A stretch of DNA of 64,000 bases from JACZST01 sp036985755 (lineage in GTDB: Bacteria; Actinomycetota; Acidimicrobiia; Spongiisociales; UBA5794): contig BTQG01000001.1 of the NCBI GenBank assembly GCA_036985755.1, positions 33,486 to 97,485 of the forward strand, read 5' to 3'. The notes below the pieces were generated by a model. It saw only the letters and a list, made by a program, of their open reading frames with translations. It was not told where the DNA came from and did not search any database. Shown here one piece after another: positions 1 through 8,652 of this stretch. A program made the position numbers and the translations under genes. Within the stretch, counting starts at the first letter, position 1. Every line of letters starts with the position of its first letter.

Positions 1-938
1 GCGATGACGGTCACCCGCATGGCGTCGCCGAGGGTGTCGTCGATGACGGCGCCGAAGATGATGTTGGCATCCGCATCGGAGTGATCGGCGACGATAGAAG
101 CCGCGGTGCTCACCTCGTGCAGTGTCATCTCCCTCGGGCCGGCCACGGCGAGCAGCGTGCCGCGAGCACCATCCATCGACGACTCGAGCAGCGAGCTCGA
201 AATCGCTTTCTCCGCAGCCTGCACGGCCCGGTTCTCGCCGGTCGACTCCCCGATCCCCAAGACTGCTGAGCCGGCGCCGGCCATCACCGCCCTGACGTCG
301 GCAAAGTCGACATTGATCAAGCCGGGGGTCGTGATGAGGTCGGAGATCCCGCGAACTCCATTGGTGAGCACCTCGTCGGCCATCCGGAAGGCCTCGTTGA
401 CCGGGGTGCCCTCGTCGGTGATCTCGAGCAGCCGCTCATTGGGCACGATGATCAGCGTGTCCACGGCGTTCTTCAACTCCTGGATGCCCTGCTCTGCGGC
501 GACCGAACGCCGACGACCTTCGAAACCGAACGGCCGTGTCACAACGCCCACGGTCAGTGCGCCCTGGCTCTTGGCGATCTCTCCGATGATCGGCGCCGCC
601 CCGGTTCCGGTCCCTCCACCCTCACCCGCAGTGATAAAAACCATGTCGGCGCCGGCGAGGGCATCCTCTATCTCGCTGCGATGATCCTCCGCCGCTATCC
701 GCCCGACCTCTGGGTCGGCTCCCGCTCCCAACCCTTTGGTGGTGTCGCGCCCGATATCGAGTTTGAGATCCGCATCCGACATCAACAGCGCCTGGGCATC
801 GGTGTTCACTGCGATGAACTCGACTCCGCCAACGCCTGCCTCGATCATACGGTTGACGGCGTTGACACCTCCGCCTCCAACGCCGACCACCTTGATCACA
901 GCAAGATAGGAATGCGGAGTGTAATTCATCTCATTCAT
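1..938 (-). CDS. ftsZ: cell division protein FtsZ (3' end cut by the window edge)
   Basis: Tubulin-like GTPase that polymerises at mid-cell as the scaffold of the divisome. The 312 residues present carry the N-terminal nucleotide loop GVGGGGVN (about residues 19-26), the tubulin signature GGGTGTG (about 105-111) and the T7 catalytic loop NVDFAD (about 207-212). The usual length is near 390, so the end of the GTPase domain and the variable C-terminal tail lie outside the window. The ATG is preceded by GGAGG at 5 bases, which fixes the start. It is the last visible gene of the dcw operon, 26 bases after ftsQ, with no ftsA between them, as is normal in actinobacteria. Confidence 0.97.
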   Translation of the reverse strand, partial: MNEMNYTPHSYLAVIKVVGVGGGGVNAVNRMIEAGVGGVEFIAVNTDAQALLMSDADLKLDIGRDTTKGLGAGADPEVGRIAAEDHRSEIEDALAGADMVFITAGEGGGTGTGAAPIIGEIAKSQGALTVGVVTRPFGFEGRRRSVAAEQGIQELKNAVDTLIIVPNERLLEITDEGTPVNEAFRMADEVLTNGVRGISDLITTPGLINVDFADVRAVMAGAGSAVLGIGESTGENRAVQAAEKAISSSLLESSMDGARGTLLAVAGPREMTLHEVSTAASIVADHSDADANIIFGAVIDDTLGDAMRVTVI

Positions 939-964
939 GGGAGCCTCCAGGAGACAGCCAAAGG

Positions 965-1768
965 TTAGTCGGTGGGTTGAGCCTCTGGAAGTGTCTCTCC
1001 CTCATCCTCGACCTCACCTTGAGGGTTGGCCACCGCCGGGCGTTTCGGGGCGGTGACATCGACATGACTCCCGGGGGCCAGGCCGTAGTCGATCAAAGCG
1101 ATGAGCGCCACCGCCTTCGACTGCATCTCTGTGGATCGACCCAGCCGAACCGTCACATCACCGACGGTCGCCGTCAATTGACCCGCTTCATCCACCGAGA
1201 CAACAGTGACCCGTGCCACTTCGGTGGGCAACCAGTCGATGAATTCGAGCGCGCCGAGCGTCGCCGCCGCCACGATCGTTGCGCCGGGGCGGGTGGTTTC
1301 GGGCACATCGGTTGCAATCAAGGCCAACCCCGTAGGGTCATCGAGCATCTCGACGACCGCACCGCCTGAGGTGACATGTGCGTAACCGCCTGCCGTCGTA
1401 ACTGCGGCCACCGGGACCTGCTCTGTCACTTCGACATCGAGACTGCCCGGCCAGCTGACCACGACTCGCGCTTGGGCAATCCACGGGTCGGCGCGTAGCG
1501 CCTGCTCGAGAGCATTGGCGTCGACGGAGACCGTCGGGGTGCCTGCAACGACGTCGAGGCCGGCGAGAACGGCTTCAGGATCGGAGTGCTCGGCACCGGT
1601 AACGGTGATCCTGTCGACGGAGAGCAAGGGGGATCGCGCCAGAGCGAACCCGGCCGCCGCCAAGACCAGCAGCACGACGAGGCCGATCACGAGCCGGAGC
1701 CTGGTGCGAGCGCGCTCCTCGGTGACACGATGGCGGCGCTCCGCAATGCGTCGGTCCATGGTCTTCAC
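965..1768 (-). CDS. ftsQ: cell division protein FtsQ (POTRA domain)
   Basis: Bitopic divisome protein that links cytoplasmic and periplasmic division proteins. A basic cytoplasmic N-terminus rich in Arg is followed by one membrane segment (about residues 30-50, LVVLLVLAAAGFAL), then a POTRA domain beginning VDRITVTGAEHSDP and a FtsQ beta domain. I chose a GTG start that overlaps the murB stop as GTGA, because GGAGG sits 7 bases upstream. A downstream ATG (1759) has no such site, and a longer frame from 1828 would overlap murB by 64 bases. 267 residues is normal for the family. The acidic, Pro-rich tail is probably disordered. Confidence 0.93.
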   Translation of the reverse strand: MKTMDRRIAERRHRVTEERARTRLRLVIGLVVLLVLAAAGFALARSPLLSVDRITVTGAEHSDPEAVLAGLDVVAGTPTVSVDANALEQALRADPWIAQARVVVSWPGSLDVEVTEQVPVAAVTTAGGYAHVTSGGAVVEMLDDPTGLALIATDVPETTRPGATIVAAATLGALEFIDWLPTEVARVTVVSVDEAGQLTATVGDVTVRLGRSTEMQSKAVALIALIDYGLAPGSHVDVTAPKRPAVANPQGEVEDEGETLPEAQPTD

Positions 1769-2670
1769 GAGTGAACCTCCGGCCTGCCTTCGAATCGACC
1801 GACGAACCGCAGCTCCGGCTCCAGCCAAACCCCGGTTCGTTCACCTACGCGAGACCTGATCGCCCACACCAGATCCCAGACATCCTGAGCCGTCGCCCCC
1901 TCCTCGGAGACGAAGAAATTCGCATGCACGTCTGATACGGCGACGCCGCCCCGACGGTAGCCCTTGAGACCGAGGGAGTCGATGATTCGCCCTGCTGCGT
2001 CTCCGTGTGGGTTCTTGAACACCGAGCCGGCGTTGAGGGTGCCCCCCGGCTGATGCTGCTTGCGCCACCGGGTCACGTCGCGAAGGATCTGCTCGCCCCT
2101 GCTCTGGGCTTGCTCGATGGTTCGAAAGCGCGCCGCCACCACGACATCAGCATCGCCAAGGTTGGAGTGTCGGTAGGCCAGCTCGAGGTCGGCGGGGTTG
2201 TCGCTTCGCTCGGTCAGTGTGGATCGATCGAGAATGGTGGCGTCGAGCAACCAGGTCGCGGTGTCCGACCCGTGGCCACCTGCGTTCATCCTGATTGCCC
2301 CCCCGACCGAGCCGGGGATACCGACAAAGAACTCGAGCCCACCCCGATCGTATTCGGTGGCGAATCGAGCCAGTCTCGGCAGCGGCATGCCTGCGCCTGC
2401 ACTCACCGACCCGTCCTCGTTGATGGTCGCAACCAGAAACTCCCCGACCAGCCGGAGCACCAGCCCAGGAAAACCATGGTCCGAAACCACGAGGTTGCTC
2501 CCTCGTCCCAGCACGAGCAGCTCGACATCGCCTGCCGAGCCCAACACCTCACGCAGCGAGTCCCTATCCTCGACATCGGCGAACCATGCTGCGGCGCCGC
2601 CGAGTTTGTAGGTCGTGAGCGGTGCCAGGTCGACGTTGTCTCGCACAGAGGCGTGGCGGGTCTCGTTCAT
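1765..2670 (-). CDS. murB: UDP-N-acetylenolpyruvoylglucosamine reductase MurB
   Basis: FAD- and NADPH-dependent enzyme that reduces UDP-GlcNAc-enolpyruvate to UDP-MurNAc in peptidoglycan precursor synthesis. Visible features are the FAD-binding stretch LVLGRGSNLVVSD (about residues 51-63), the YRHSNLGD loop, the catalytic-serine region AGSVFKNP and the C-terminal LEPEL glutamate. At 301 residues it is full length. Its ATG overlaps the murC stop as ATGA, so the two are probably translationally coupled. It lies between murC and ftsQ, the usual actinobacterial order. Confidence 0.96.
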   Translation of the reverse strand: MNETRHASVRDNVDLAPLTTYKLGGAAAWFADVEDRDSLREVLGSAGDVELLVLGRGSNLVVSDHGFPGLVLRLVGEFLVATINEDGSVSAGAGMPLPRLARFATEYDRGGLEFFVGIPGSVGGAIRMNAGGHGSDTATWLLDATILDRSTLTERSDNPADLELAYRHSNLGDADVVVAARFRTIEQAQSRGEQILRDVTRWRKQHQPGGTLNAGSVFKNPHGDAAGRIIDSLGLKGYRRGGVAVSDVHANFFVSEEGATAQDVWDLVWAIRSRVGERTGVWLEPELRFVGRFEGRPEVHS

Positions 2671-4046
2671 GCTCGAGGTCCGTCACCAGCTGCGAGCGAT
2701 GGCCAAATCGATGCGACATCCCCGGCCCCCATCAGCACGATGGTGTCACCACTCTCCATCTCTCCACGAAGCAACGCAGGGACATCGCTGAGCATGGGCA
2801 CGTACTCGACGGAGCCACCGGCTGCTGCGACCGCTTCGGCGACGATGCGACCCGATACTCCCGGTTGCGGGCGCTCACCGGCCCCGTACACGTCGGTCAC
2901 GATGATGTGGTCGGCTGCGGCGAGTGGGGCACCGAACGCCGGTGCGAGATCGGCGGTCCTGGTGTATCGATGCGGCTGAAACACGACCCACAGTCGCCCT
3001 GCTGTCACCTGGCGCGCCGCAGCAATCGTTACCTCGACCTCGGTCGGATGATGTGCGTAGTCCTCGAGAATCGTGACTCCCCCGACCCGCGCCTTGACCT
3101 CGAATCGGCGCCGCACCCCTCCGAAGGAAGCAAGCCCGGAGGCGAGGCACTCGCTGTCGAGCCCGAGCTCACTGAACAGGGCAACCACACCGGCCGCGTT
3201 TCTGGCGATATGGGCGCCCGGCTGCGGAACGGTGACATCCACCGCACCCTGCGGTCCGTCGAGGCGGAACGACACGCCAGTGGCGGTCATGCTCAGGTCG
3301 GTCACCCGCCACCGCGCTGTCTCACTGGTGCCGTAACCGATGACCTCGGTTCGTTCGGCAAGCCGTTTGACCCCGGCGTCGTCGATGCATCCGAGCACAG
3401 GGCCGTCGGTGGAGGCCGCTACCTGGGCGAAGGCTTCCTCGAGGGCGGAGACGGTCTCGTAGTGGTCGAGGTGGTCCGCTTCGATATTGGTAACGAGCAT
3501 GCCGGACAGATGAAGATGACGGAAGGTGCCGAATGCCTCGTCGGCTTCGAGCACCAGGAGATCCTGGTCGCCGAGGTGAGCGCCGGTGTTCAGGGCGGTG
3601 ATCTCTCCTCCGATGACGAACGACGGGTCCTGTCCGCACGCCCGGATCGCTGACACCGCCAACGCGCTGCTGGTGGTCTTGCCATGGGTGCCGGCGATGC
3701 CGACCGTTGGAATCGCCGCCGTGAGCGCGTTGAGCAGAGTCGGTCTCCGCCACACGGTCAGTCCCGCGTCTACGGCTGCCCTCAGCTCGGGATCGCTCTG
3801 TGGGACGGCGGTCGATGCCACCACGAGCTCGGTGTCACCAAGGCGATCCGGTCGATGGCCTACCCATGTCTCGACGCCGCTGTCTGCCAATCCGTCGAGC
3901 ACGCTGCTCGGCTTGAGGTCCGAGCCGGTGACCCGATGGCCCTGCTGGGACAGCAGCTTTGCCAGCCCCGACATGCCGGCGCCGCCCGCACCGATGATGT
4001 GGATGCGCCGCCGCGCCACGAGATCGAATGAAACAGAGTCAGCCAT
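2667..4046 (-). CDS. murC: UDP-N-acetylmuramate--L-alanine ligase MurC
   Basis: ATP-dependent ligase that adds the first amino acid (L-Ala) to UDP-MurNAc. The N-terminal Rossmann segment IHIIGAGGAGMSG binds the UDP substrate. The central Mur ligase P-loop is GTHGKTTSS, followed by the metal/ATP region EADHLDHY and the MurC-typical YAHHPTEV motif. 459 residues is full length. The start overlaps the end of murG by 8 bases, and its stop overlaps murB's start. Confidence 0.97.
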   Translation of the reverse strand: MADSVSFDLVARRRIHIIGAGGAGMSGLAKLLSQQGHRVTGSDLKPSSVLDGLADSGVETWVGHRPDRLGDTELVVASTAVPQSDPELRAAVDAGLTVWRRPTLLNALTAAIPTVGIAGTHGKTTSSALAVSAIRACGQDPSFVIGGEITALNTGAHLGDQDLLVLEADEAFGTFRHLHLSGMLVTNIEADHLDHYETVSALEEAFAQVAASTDGPVLGCIDDAGVKRLAERTEVIGYGTSETARWRVTDLSMTATGVSFRLDGPQGAVDVTVPQPGAHIARNAAGVVALFSELGLDSECLASGLASFGGVRRRFEVKARVGGVTILEDYAHHPTEVEVTIAAARQVTAGRLWVVFQPHRYTRTADLAPAFGAPLAAADHIIVTDVYGAGERPQPGVSGRIVAEAVAAAGGSVEYVPMLSDVPALLRGEMESGDTIVLMGAGDVASIWPSLAAGDGPRA

Positions 4047-5118
4047 TGGCTACCTCCAGCACGACATCGGTGACGGTGGCTGTTGCCGCCGGACGCCCAA
4101 CCATTGCCGCCGATACTGCCATCTCGTTCCTCCGGCCCTGGTCGGCGAGCAACCCGGTGAGCAGGTCGGGGAGGGTCGAGAGGTCGTCCTGGTCGACGAT
4201 CAGACACCCGCCGGCGGCCTCCATCTCAGCGGCGTTCCCACCCTGATAACCCCTGCCCGCCGGAAGGGGAACGACGACTGCCGGCGTGCCGGTAGCGGTG
4301 AGCTCACTGATCGTGAGGGCCCCGGCCCTGGACAACACGAGATCCGACGCCGCATAGAAGCGCTCCATGTGTCTCTCGTACGGGACGGTGACCCAATTCG
4401 GATCGTCGATGGCGCGGGCGGCAACCGCATCGTGATTGTTCGGTCCGGTCACGTGAACAATGGCGCAGCCGGAGTCGAGGATCCCGCGAGCGAAGCCGAC
4501 GACCTGTTCGTTGAGCGCTGCCGCGCCCTGGCTGCCACCGAACACGCCGAGCACGGTCTGATCCGGGTCCAGTCCGTAACCGGCGATCGATTCGTTGCGA
4601 AGTCTCGGGTCGTACCTGACAATCGGCTCGGCCAGTGGATTGCCGGTCAGTTCGGCCCCGATCAACCTGGGAACGGTCGCAGGGAAGGCGACCAGGGTCC
4701 TGGCCGCCCGTCTCGTTGCCACCCGGTTGGCGAGACCGGGCACCGCGTTCTGTTCGTGGATCACGATCGGGTAACCGGCCGAGGAGGCACCGAGACCGGC
4801 GGGAATCGTGACATAGCCGCCGAAGGCGGTGAGCACACCGCGGTCGCGCCTGGTGAGCTCATCCTTGATGGTCCTTGCCGCTCGACGGATCATCAACGGC
4901 AGGCCGAAATTCCGTAGCGAGAGCGACCGCGCCAAGCCGCGTATGTCGAGGCGGACCAACTCGAATCCGGCTTCTGGCACCGCGGTGCTTTCGAGCCGCT
5001 CCCCACCGAAGAACACGATGTCGGAAACAGAGACGCCCCGACGCACCAGTTCTGTGGCGACCGCAATGGCCGGGACAAGGTGCCCTCCCGTGCCTGCCGC
5101 GGCAAAAGCGAACGTCAT
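4039..5118 (-). CDS. murG: UDP-GlcNAc:lipid I transferase MurG
   Basis: Membrane-associated GT-B glycosyltransferase that adds GlcNAc to lipid I to make lipid II. The N-terminal glycine loop AAGTGGHLVPA (about residues 7-17), the HEQNAVPGLANR segment, the second glycine-rich loop GVFGGSQGA and the GAGTISE-like RAGALTISE motif of the UDP-GlcNAc site are all visible. An open frame runs far upstream, but the domain begins at MTFAFAAAGT. That ATG overlaps the ftsW stop as ATGA, so the start is secure. 359 residues, full length. Confidence 0.96.
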   Translation of the reverse strand: MTFAFAAAGTGGHLVPAIAVATELVRRGVSVSDIVFFGGERLESTAVPEAGFELVRLDIRGLARSLSLRNFGLPLMIRRAARTIKDELTRRDRGVLTAFGGYVTIPAGLGASSAGYPIVIHEQNAVPGLANRVATRRAARTLVAFPATVPRLIGAELTGNPLAEPIVRYDPRLRNESIAGYGLDPDQTVLGVFGGSQGAAALNEQVVGFARGILDSGCAIVHVTGPNNHDAVAARAIDDPNWVTVPYERHMERFYAASDLVLSRAGALTISELTATGTPAVVVPLPAGRGYQGGNAAEMEAAGGCLIVDQDDLSTLPDLLTGLLADQGRRNEMAVSAAMVGRPAATATVTDVVLEVANG

Positions 5119-6320
5119 GATCGGGTGGCGCCGGCTCTGGCGATGTTGACCAGGATTCCCACTGCGGCCAGGTTGACCAGCATGGCGTTGCCCCCCGATG
5201 ACAGGAACGGCAGCGGAACGCCGGTGATCGGCAAAGCGCCCACCACACCCCCGATGTTGACCAGAGCTTGCAACGACAGCCAGCCGACGATGCCGACTGC
5301 GAGCAGCCTGCCGAACATGTCCGGCGCCTTCAACGCGACTCGGATTCCAAGGAAGCCGAAGGCGGCGAACAGGACGAGGACCAGCGACGCGCCGACAAAA
5401 CCGATCTCCTCGCCGATGATGGCAAAGATGAAATCGGTGTGGGCGTTCGGCAGGAAGGACCATCGGGCGCGACTGGCGCCGAGCCCAACCCCAAACCAGC
5501 TGCCGGTGCCAAGCGCGACCAGGCTCTGCACCGCCTGAAGTCCACCGTCGAGCGGATCGGCAAACGGGTCGAGGAAGCCGGTGATCCGCGCTCGCCGGTA
5601 ATCCATGCCCAGCGCTCCCCCAACGGCGAGCAGGCCGCCGATGGTGGCGACGCCTGCCAGATAGCCGATCGGCGCCGTCGAGGCGATCATGACGGAAAAG
5701 GCGGCGCCGCCGATGAGCAGCGCGGTGCCGAAGTCCGGCTGCAGGAGTAACAGCAGCGATACCGAGCCGACGACGGTTACCACCGGTACCGCAAAGTGGC
5801 CGAACTTCTGTAGCAGCGGGCCCTTTCTCGCCAGGATCGCCGCCAGGACGATCACGGTCGCCAGCTTGGCGAACTCCGACGGCTGCACCGTGATCGGCCC
5901 GACCTCGATCCAGCGCCGCGCCCCGCCGCGAACGACCCCAAAGGTCAGTGTCGCCGCCAGTCCGGCGACGGCAAGCACGTAGATCGGAACCGCCACGCGC
6001 TGGTAGAAGCGATAGGGAATCCTCGTTGTGATGACGAATGCGGCGAGCCCGAGACCGACCCAGAGGACCTGGCGCTTCATGTAGAAGAGCGGATCTCCGG
6101 TTTCTCTGATCGACACGACAGAAGATGCGCTCAACATCGCCCCCAGCCCGACGATCAGCAGCATCACGACCGGGACGACCAGGAGGATCGATCGCCGTTC
6201 CCTGAGGGCGGCAGCGGTCGCCCGCCTCCGACGTGACGAAGGCGTCGTTTCCTCTGTGATGTCCTCTGTGGTCTCGAGCATGGGACCAGCTTCGTCGAAT
6301 CGCCTCGTCGTGCTCGTCAT
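5115..6320 (-). CDS. ftsW: septal SEDS glycosyltransferase FtsW
   Basis: Polytopic SEDS-family peptidoglycan polymerase that works with FtsI at the septum. After a hydrophilic cytoplasmic N-terminus (about 45 residues) come about ten hydrophobic segments. Family stretches include RRWIEVGPITVQPSEFAKL in the middle and the C-terminal GVPLPFLSSGGNAM with the conserved PF(L/I)S(Y/S)GG pattern. The start overlaps the murD stop as ATGA. 401 residues is usual. A rodA-type role is possible on sequence alone, but the location inside dcw argues for FtsW. Confidence 0.94.
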   Translation of the reverse strand: MTSTTRRFDEAGPMLETTEDITEETTPSSRRRRATAAALRERRSILLVVPVVMLLIVGLGAMLSASSVVSIRETGDPLFYMKRQVLWVGLGLAAFVITTRIPYRFYQRVAVPIYVLAVAGLAATLTFGVVRGGARRWIEVGPITVQPSEFAKLATVIVLAAILARKGPLLQKFGHFAVPVVTVVGSVSLLLLLQPDFGTALLIGGAAFSVMIASTAPIGYLAGVATIGGLLAVGGALGMDYRRARITGFLDPFADPLDGGLQAVQSLVALGTGSWFGVGLGASRARWSFLPNAHTDFIFAIIGEEIGFVGASLVLVLFAAFGFLGIRVALKAPDMFGRLLAVGIVGWLSLQALVNIGGVVGALPITGVPLPFLSSGGNAMLVNLAAVGILVNIARAGATRS

Positions 6321-7594
6321 TTCGACACCCCGTCCAGAACCAGCGCGGCGAATCGGTCACCGCGCTCCCCGTACCCCGAGAATTGATCGAAGCTGGCACA
6401 ACCGGGTGCCAGCAGCACAACATCACCAGGCACGGCCACCCTTCGCGCCGCTTCGACCGCAGCGTCGAACCCGGCGACGATCGTCATCGGGATATCGCTG
6501 GTCGCGGCCACTTCTGGCCCGGCCTCGCCGTACGCCACCAGGTGGCGCACCGTCGGTCCGACCATGTCGGAAAGGTCGAGCCCTTTGTTGCGACCGCCGG
6601 CGATGAGCACCACGCGTTCGTACGAGGCTGCGGCCGCTCGCGTCGCGTGCGGGTTGGTGGCCTTGGAGTCGTCGACAAACATGACGCCACCGATTGTTCC
6701 TACCAGCCGGCGACGGTGCGGCCCTGGGGTAAACCCGGCGATGGATCGCCTGATGCTCTCGGCGTCGGCGCCGGCTTCTGTGGCAAGCACCGCGGAGAAG
6801 GCCAGATCACCAACGTACGACGGGTCGTCGGTAGGCAGCAAGTATCGGTGTCCGCCAACAACGAGCTCGGATCCGCTCACCCCTACACCCCCTGGCGGGA
6901 CCGTGCTGGCACTGACGGGAATGGTGGTTGCGTCGGCTCGGGCCGCCAGCGCCACCGATCCCTCGTCGTCGACGTCGTAGGCGAGGCGGTCGGCGCCGTT
7001 CATGTTCTCGAAGATCCGAGCCTTAGCCGCCGCATAGGCGGCGACGGTGCCATGCCAGTCGAGGTGATCGGGAGCGACATTGAGGATGGCGGCGACCTTG
7101 GGGTGGAACGTGTCGATGTAGCGGAGCTGGAAGCTGGAAGCCTCGATGACGACAACCTCGTAGTCACCGTCGACGATGCTGCTCACCGGCGTCCCGATGT
7201 TGCCGGCGGCTACGGCGTCGACGCTGCTCTCCCTCAGCATCGACGTCGTCATCGCCGTCACCGTCGTCTTCCCGTTCGTCCCCGTCACCGCCACAACCGG
7301 CGCCTCCAGGTGCCGCGCTCCGAATTCGAGCTCGCTCCAAACATCGATATTGGCGTCTGCGGCATCGAGCAACGGTGGCGCGTGCTCCGGAACGCCGGGC
7401 GAGGTCACAACGACATCGACCCCGTACAACTGCGCCCGATCCCAGGCACCCGACCCCACCGTGAAACCTTTGCTGCGCAGACCAGCCGCAGCCTCATCGG
7501 AATGGTCGTACACAGCAACGCTATGCCCGCGGTCCCTGGCGAGGTGGGCCGCAGCCCCGCCGCTCACCGCGGCGCCGATCACGAGCACGTTCAT
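6317..7594 (-). CDS. murD: UDP-N-acetylmuramoylalanine--D-glutamate ligase MurD
   Basis: Adds D-Glu to UDP-MurNAc-L-Ala. The N-terminal Rossmann-like start VLVIGAAVSGGAA, Mur ligase P-loop VTGTNGKTTVTA (about residues 110-121), APDHLDWHG metal region, and the DDSKATNPHAT and GGRNKGLD motifs typical of MurD are present. 425 residues. The upstream frame stays open into mraY, but the domain starts at MNVLVIGA, whose ATG overlaps the mraY stop as ATGA. Confidence 0.96.
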   Translation of the reverse strand: MNVLVIGAAVSGGAAAHLARDRGHSVAVYDHSDEAAAGLRSKGFTVGSGAWDRAQLYGVDVVVTSPGVPEHAPPLLDAADANIDVWSELEFGARHLEAPVVAVTGTNGKTTVTAMTTSMLRESSVDAVAAGNIGTPVSSIVDGDYEVVVIEASSFQLRYIDTFHPKVAAILNVAPDHLDWHGTVAAYAAAKARIFENMNGADRLAYDVDDEGSVALAARADATTIPVSASTVPPGGVGVSGSELVVGGHRYLLPTDDPSYVGDLAFSAVLATEAGADAESIRRSIAGFTPGPHRRRLVGTIGGVMFVDDSKATNPHATRAAAASYERVVLIAGGRNKGLDLSDMVGPTVRHLVAYGEAGPEVAATSDIPMTIVAGFDAAVEAARRVAVPGDVVLLAPGCASFDQFSGYGERGDRFAALVLDGVSK

Positions 7595-8652
7595 AGTCCC
7601 ACCCCGGTGCCGGCCACGAAGTCGGCGTAGAAGATCCCGATGCCGAGGGCAACCAGGATGCCGGCGACGATCCAGAGGCGAATGATGACCACGGTTTCCG
7701 GCCACCCCTTCAACTCGAAGTGGTGATGGATCGGTGCCATGCGGAAGATTCGCTTCCCGAATACGCGAAAGGCGAACACCTGCCCGATGACCGACATCGT
7801 CTCCACCACATACAGGCCGCCCAGGACGACGAGTAGCAGCTGGGTGTTGGTGAGCAGTGCCAGCGCGGCGAGGGCGCCTCCGATGGCCTGGGATCCGGTG
7901 TCGCCCATGAAGATCTGGGCAGGGGCTGCGTTCCACCACAGGAACCCGAGCACAGCACCCACCAGCGCGGCGGCGAGCCGGCCCATGTCGAGCGCACCGT
8001 TGGCATCGACCCCGTAGAAGGCGAGGTTGCGAAACTGCCAGAACGCGATCAGAACGTACGCTCCAAACACGAGGGCGCTCGACCCGGCAACGAGCCCGTC
8101 GAGCCCGTCGGTCAGGTTCACTGCGTTCGCGGCAGCGGTGAGCATGAGCAGGACGAGCACGAAGTACAAGACGGGACCAAGATCGATCCCGAGGGGTCGG
8201 ACGAACGACAGCTCGGTGGATGCTCCGAACAATTGAGCCCCCCAGGCAAAGATGCCGGCGACGACGAGCTGGCCGAGGAACTTCCAACGTTTGGAGAGCC
8301 CCTGGTTGTGTTTGGCCGCGTGTTTCTCGTAGTCATCGAGGAACCCGATGAAACCCATGCCGACAAAGGCGAACACTACGAGCAGCCCCTCGGGTGCAAA
8401 CGGATGGAACGTGAAGTCGAGGCCGGAGCCGAAGCTGAACAGCCGAAAGTGGGCGGCGCCGTATCCGAGCACAGCCCCCAGCAGGATGACCACGCCACCC
8501 ATGGTGGGCGTTCCCTTCTTGTGCATGTGGCCTTGAACATCCTCCTGGATGAACTGGCCGATGCTGCGCCGCCGGAGAAAGCCGATGGCGACCGGCGTCG
8601 CCAAGATGGTGAAGGCAAAAGCGACGGTTGCGGCGATCAGCAGCTGGATCAC
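7591..8652 (-). CDS. mraY: phospho-MurNAc-pentapeptide transferase MraY
   Basis: Polytopic enzyme that transfers phospho-MurNAc-pentapeptide to undecaprenyl phosphate, making lipid I. Signature stretches are KKGTPTMGGVV, FLDDYEK with the Asp pair, NAVNLTDGLDGL, FMGDTGSQAIGG and the terminal PIHHHFELKGW. About ten hydrophobic segments are visible. I read a GTG start that overlaps the murF stop as GTGA, with GAGGAGGT just upstream. 353 residues is standard. Confidence 0.96.
   Translation of the reverse strand: MIQLLIAATVAFAFTILATPVAIGFLRRRSIGQFIQEDVQGHMHKKGTPTMGGVVILLGAVLGYGAAHFRLFSFGSGLDFTFHPFAPEGLLVVFAFVGMGFIGFLDDYEKHAAKHNQGLSKRWKFLGQLVVAGIFAWGAQLFGASTELSFVRPLGIDLGPVLYFVLVLLMLTAAANAVNLTDGLDGLVAGSSALVFGAYVLIAFWQFRNLAFYGVDANGALDMGRLAAALVGAVLGFLWWNAAPAQIFMGDTGSQAIGGALAALALLTNTQLLLVVLGGLYVVETMSVIGQVFAFRVFGKRIFRMAPIHHHFELKGWPETVVIIRLWIVAGILVALGIGIFYADFVAGTGVGL

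Noticed and set aside
2005..4917. Long open frames on the plus strand opposite murB, murC and murG
   Set aside because: They are antisense shadows produced by high GC and strong codon bias; the minus-strand frames contain every expected family motif, and the plus-strand translations are Arg/Pro/Ser-rich without motifs.
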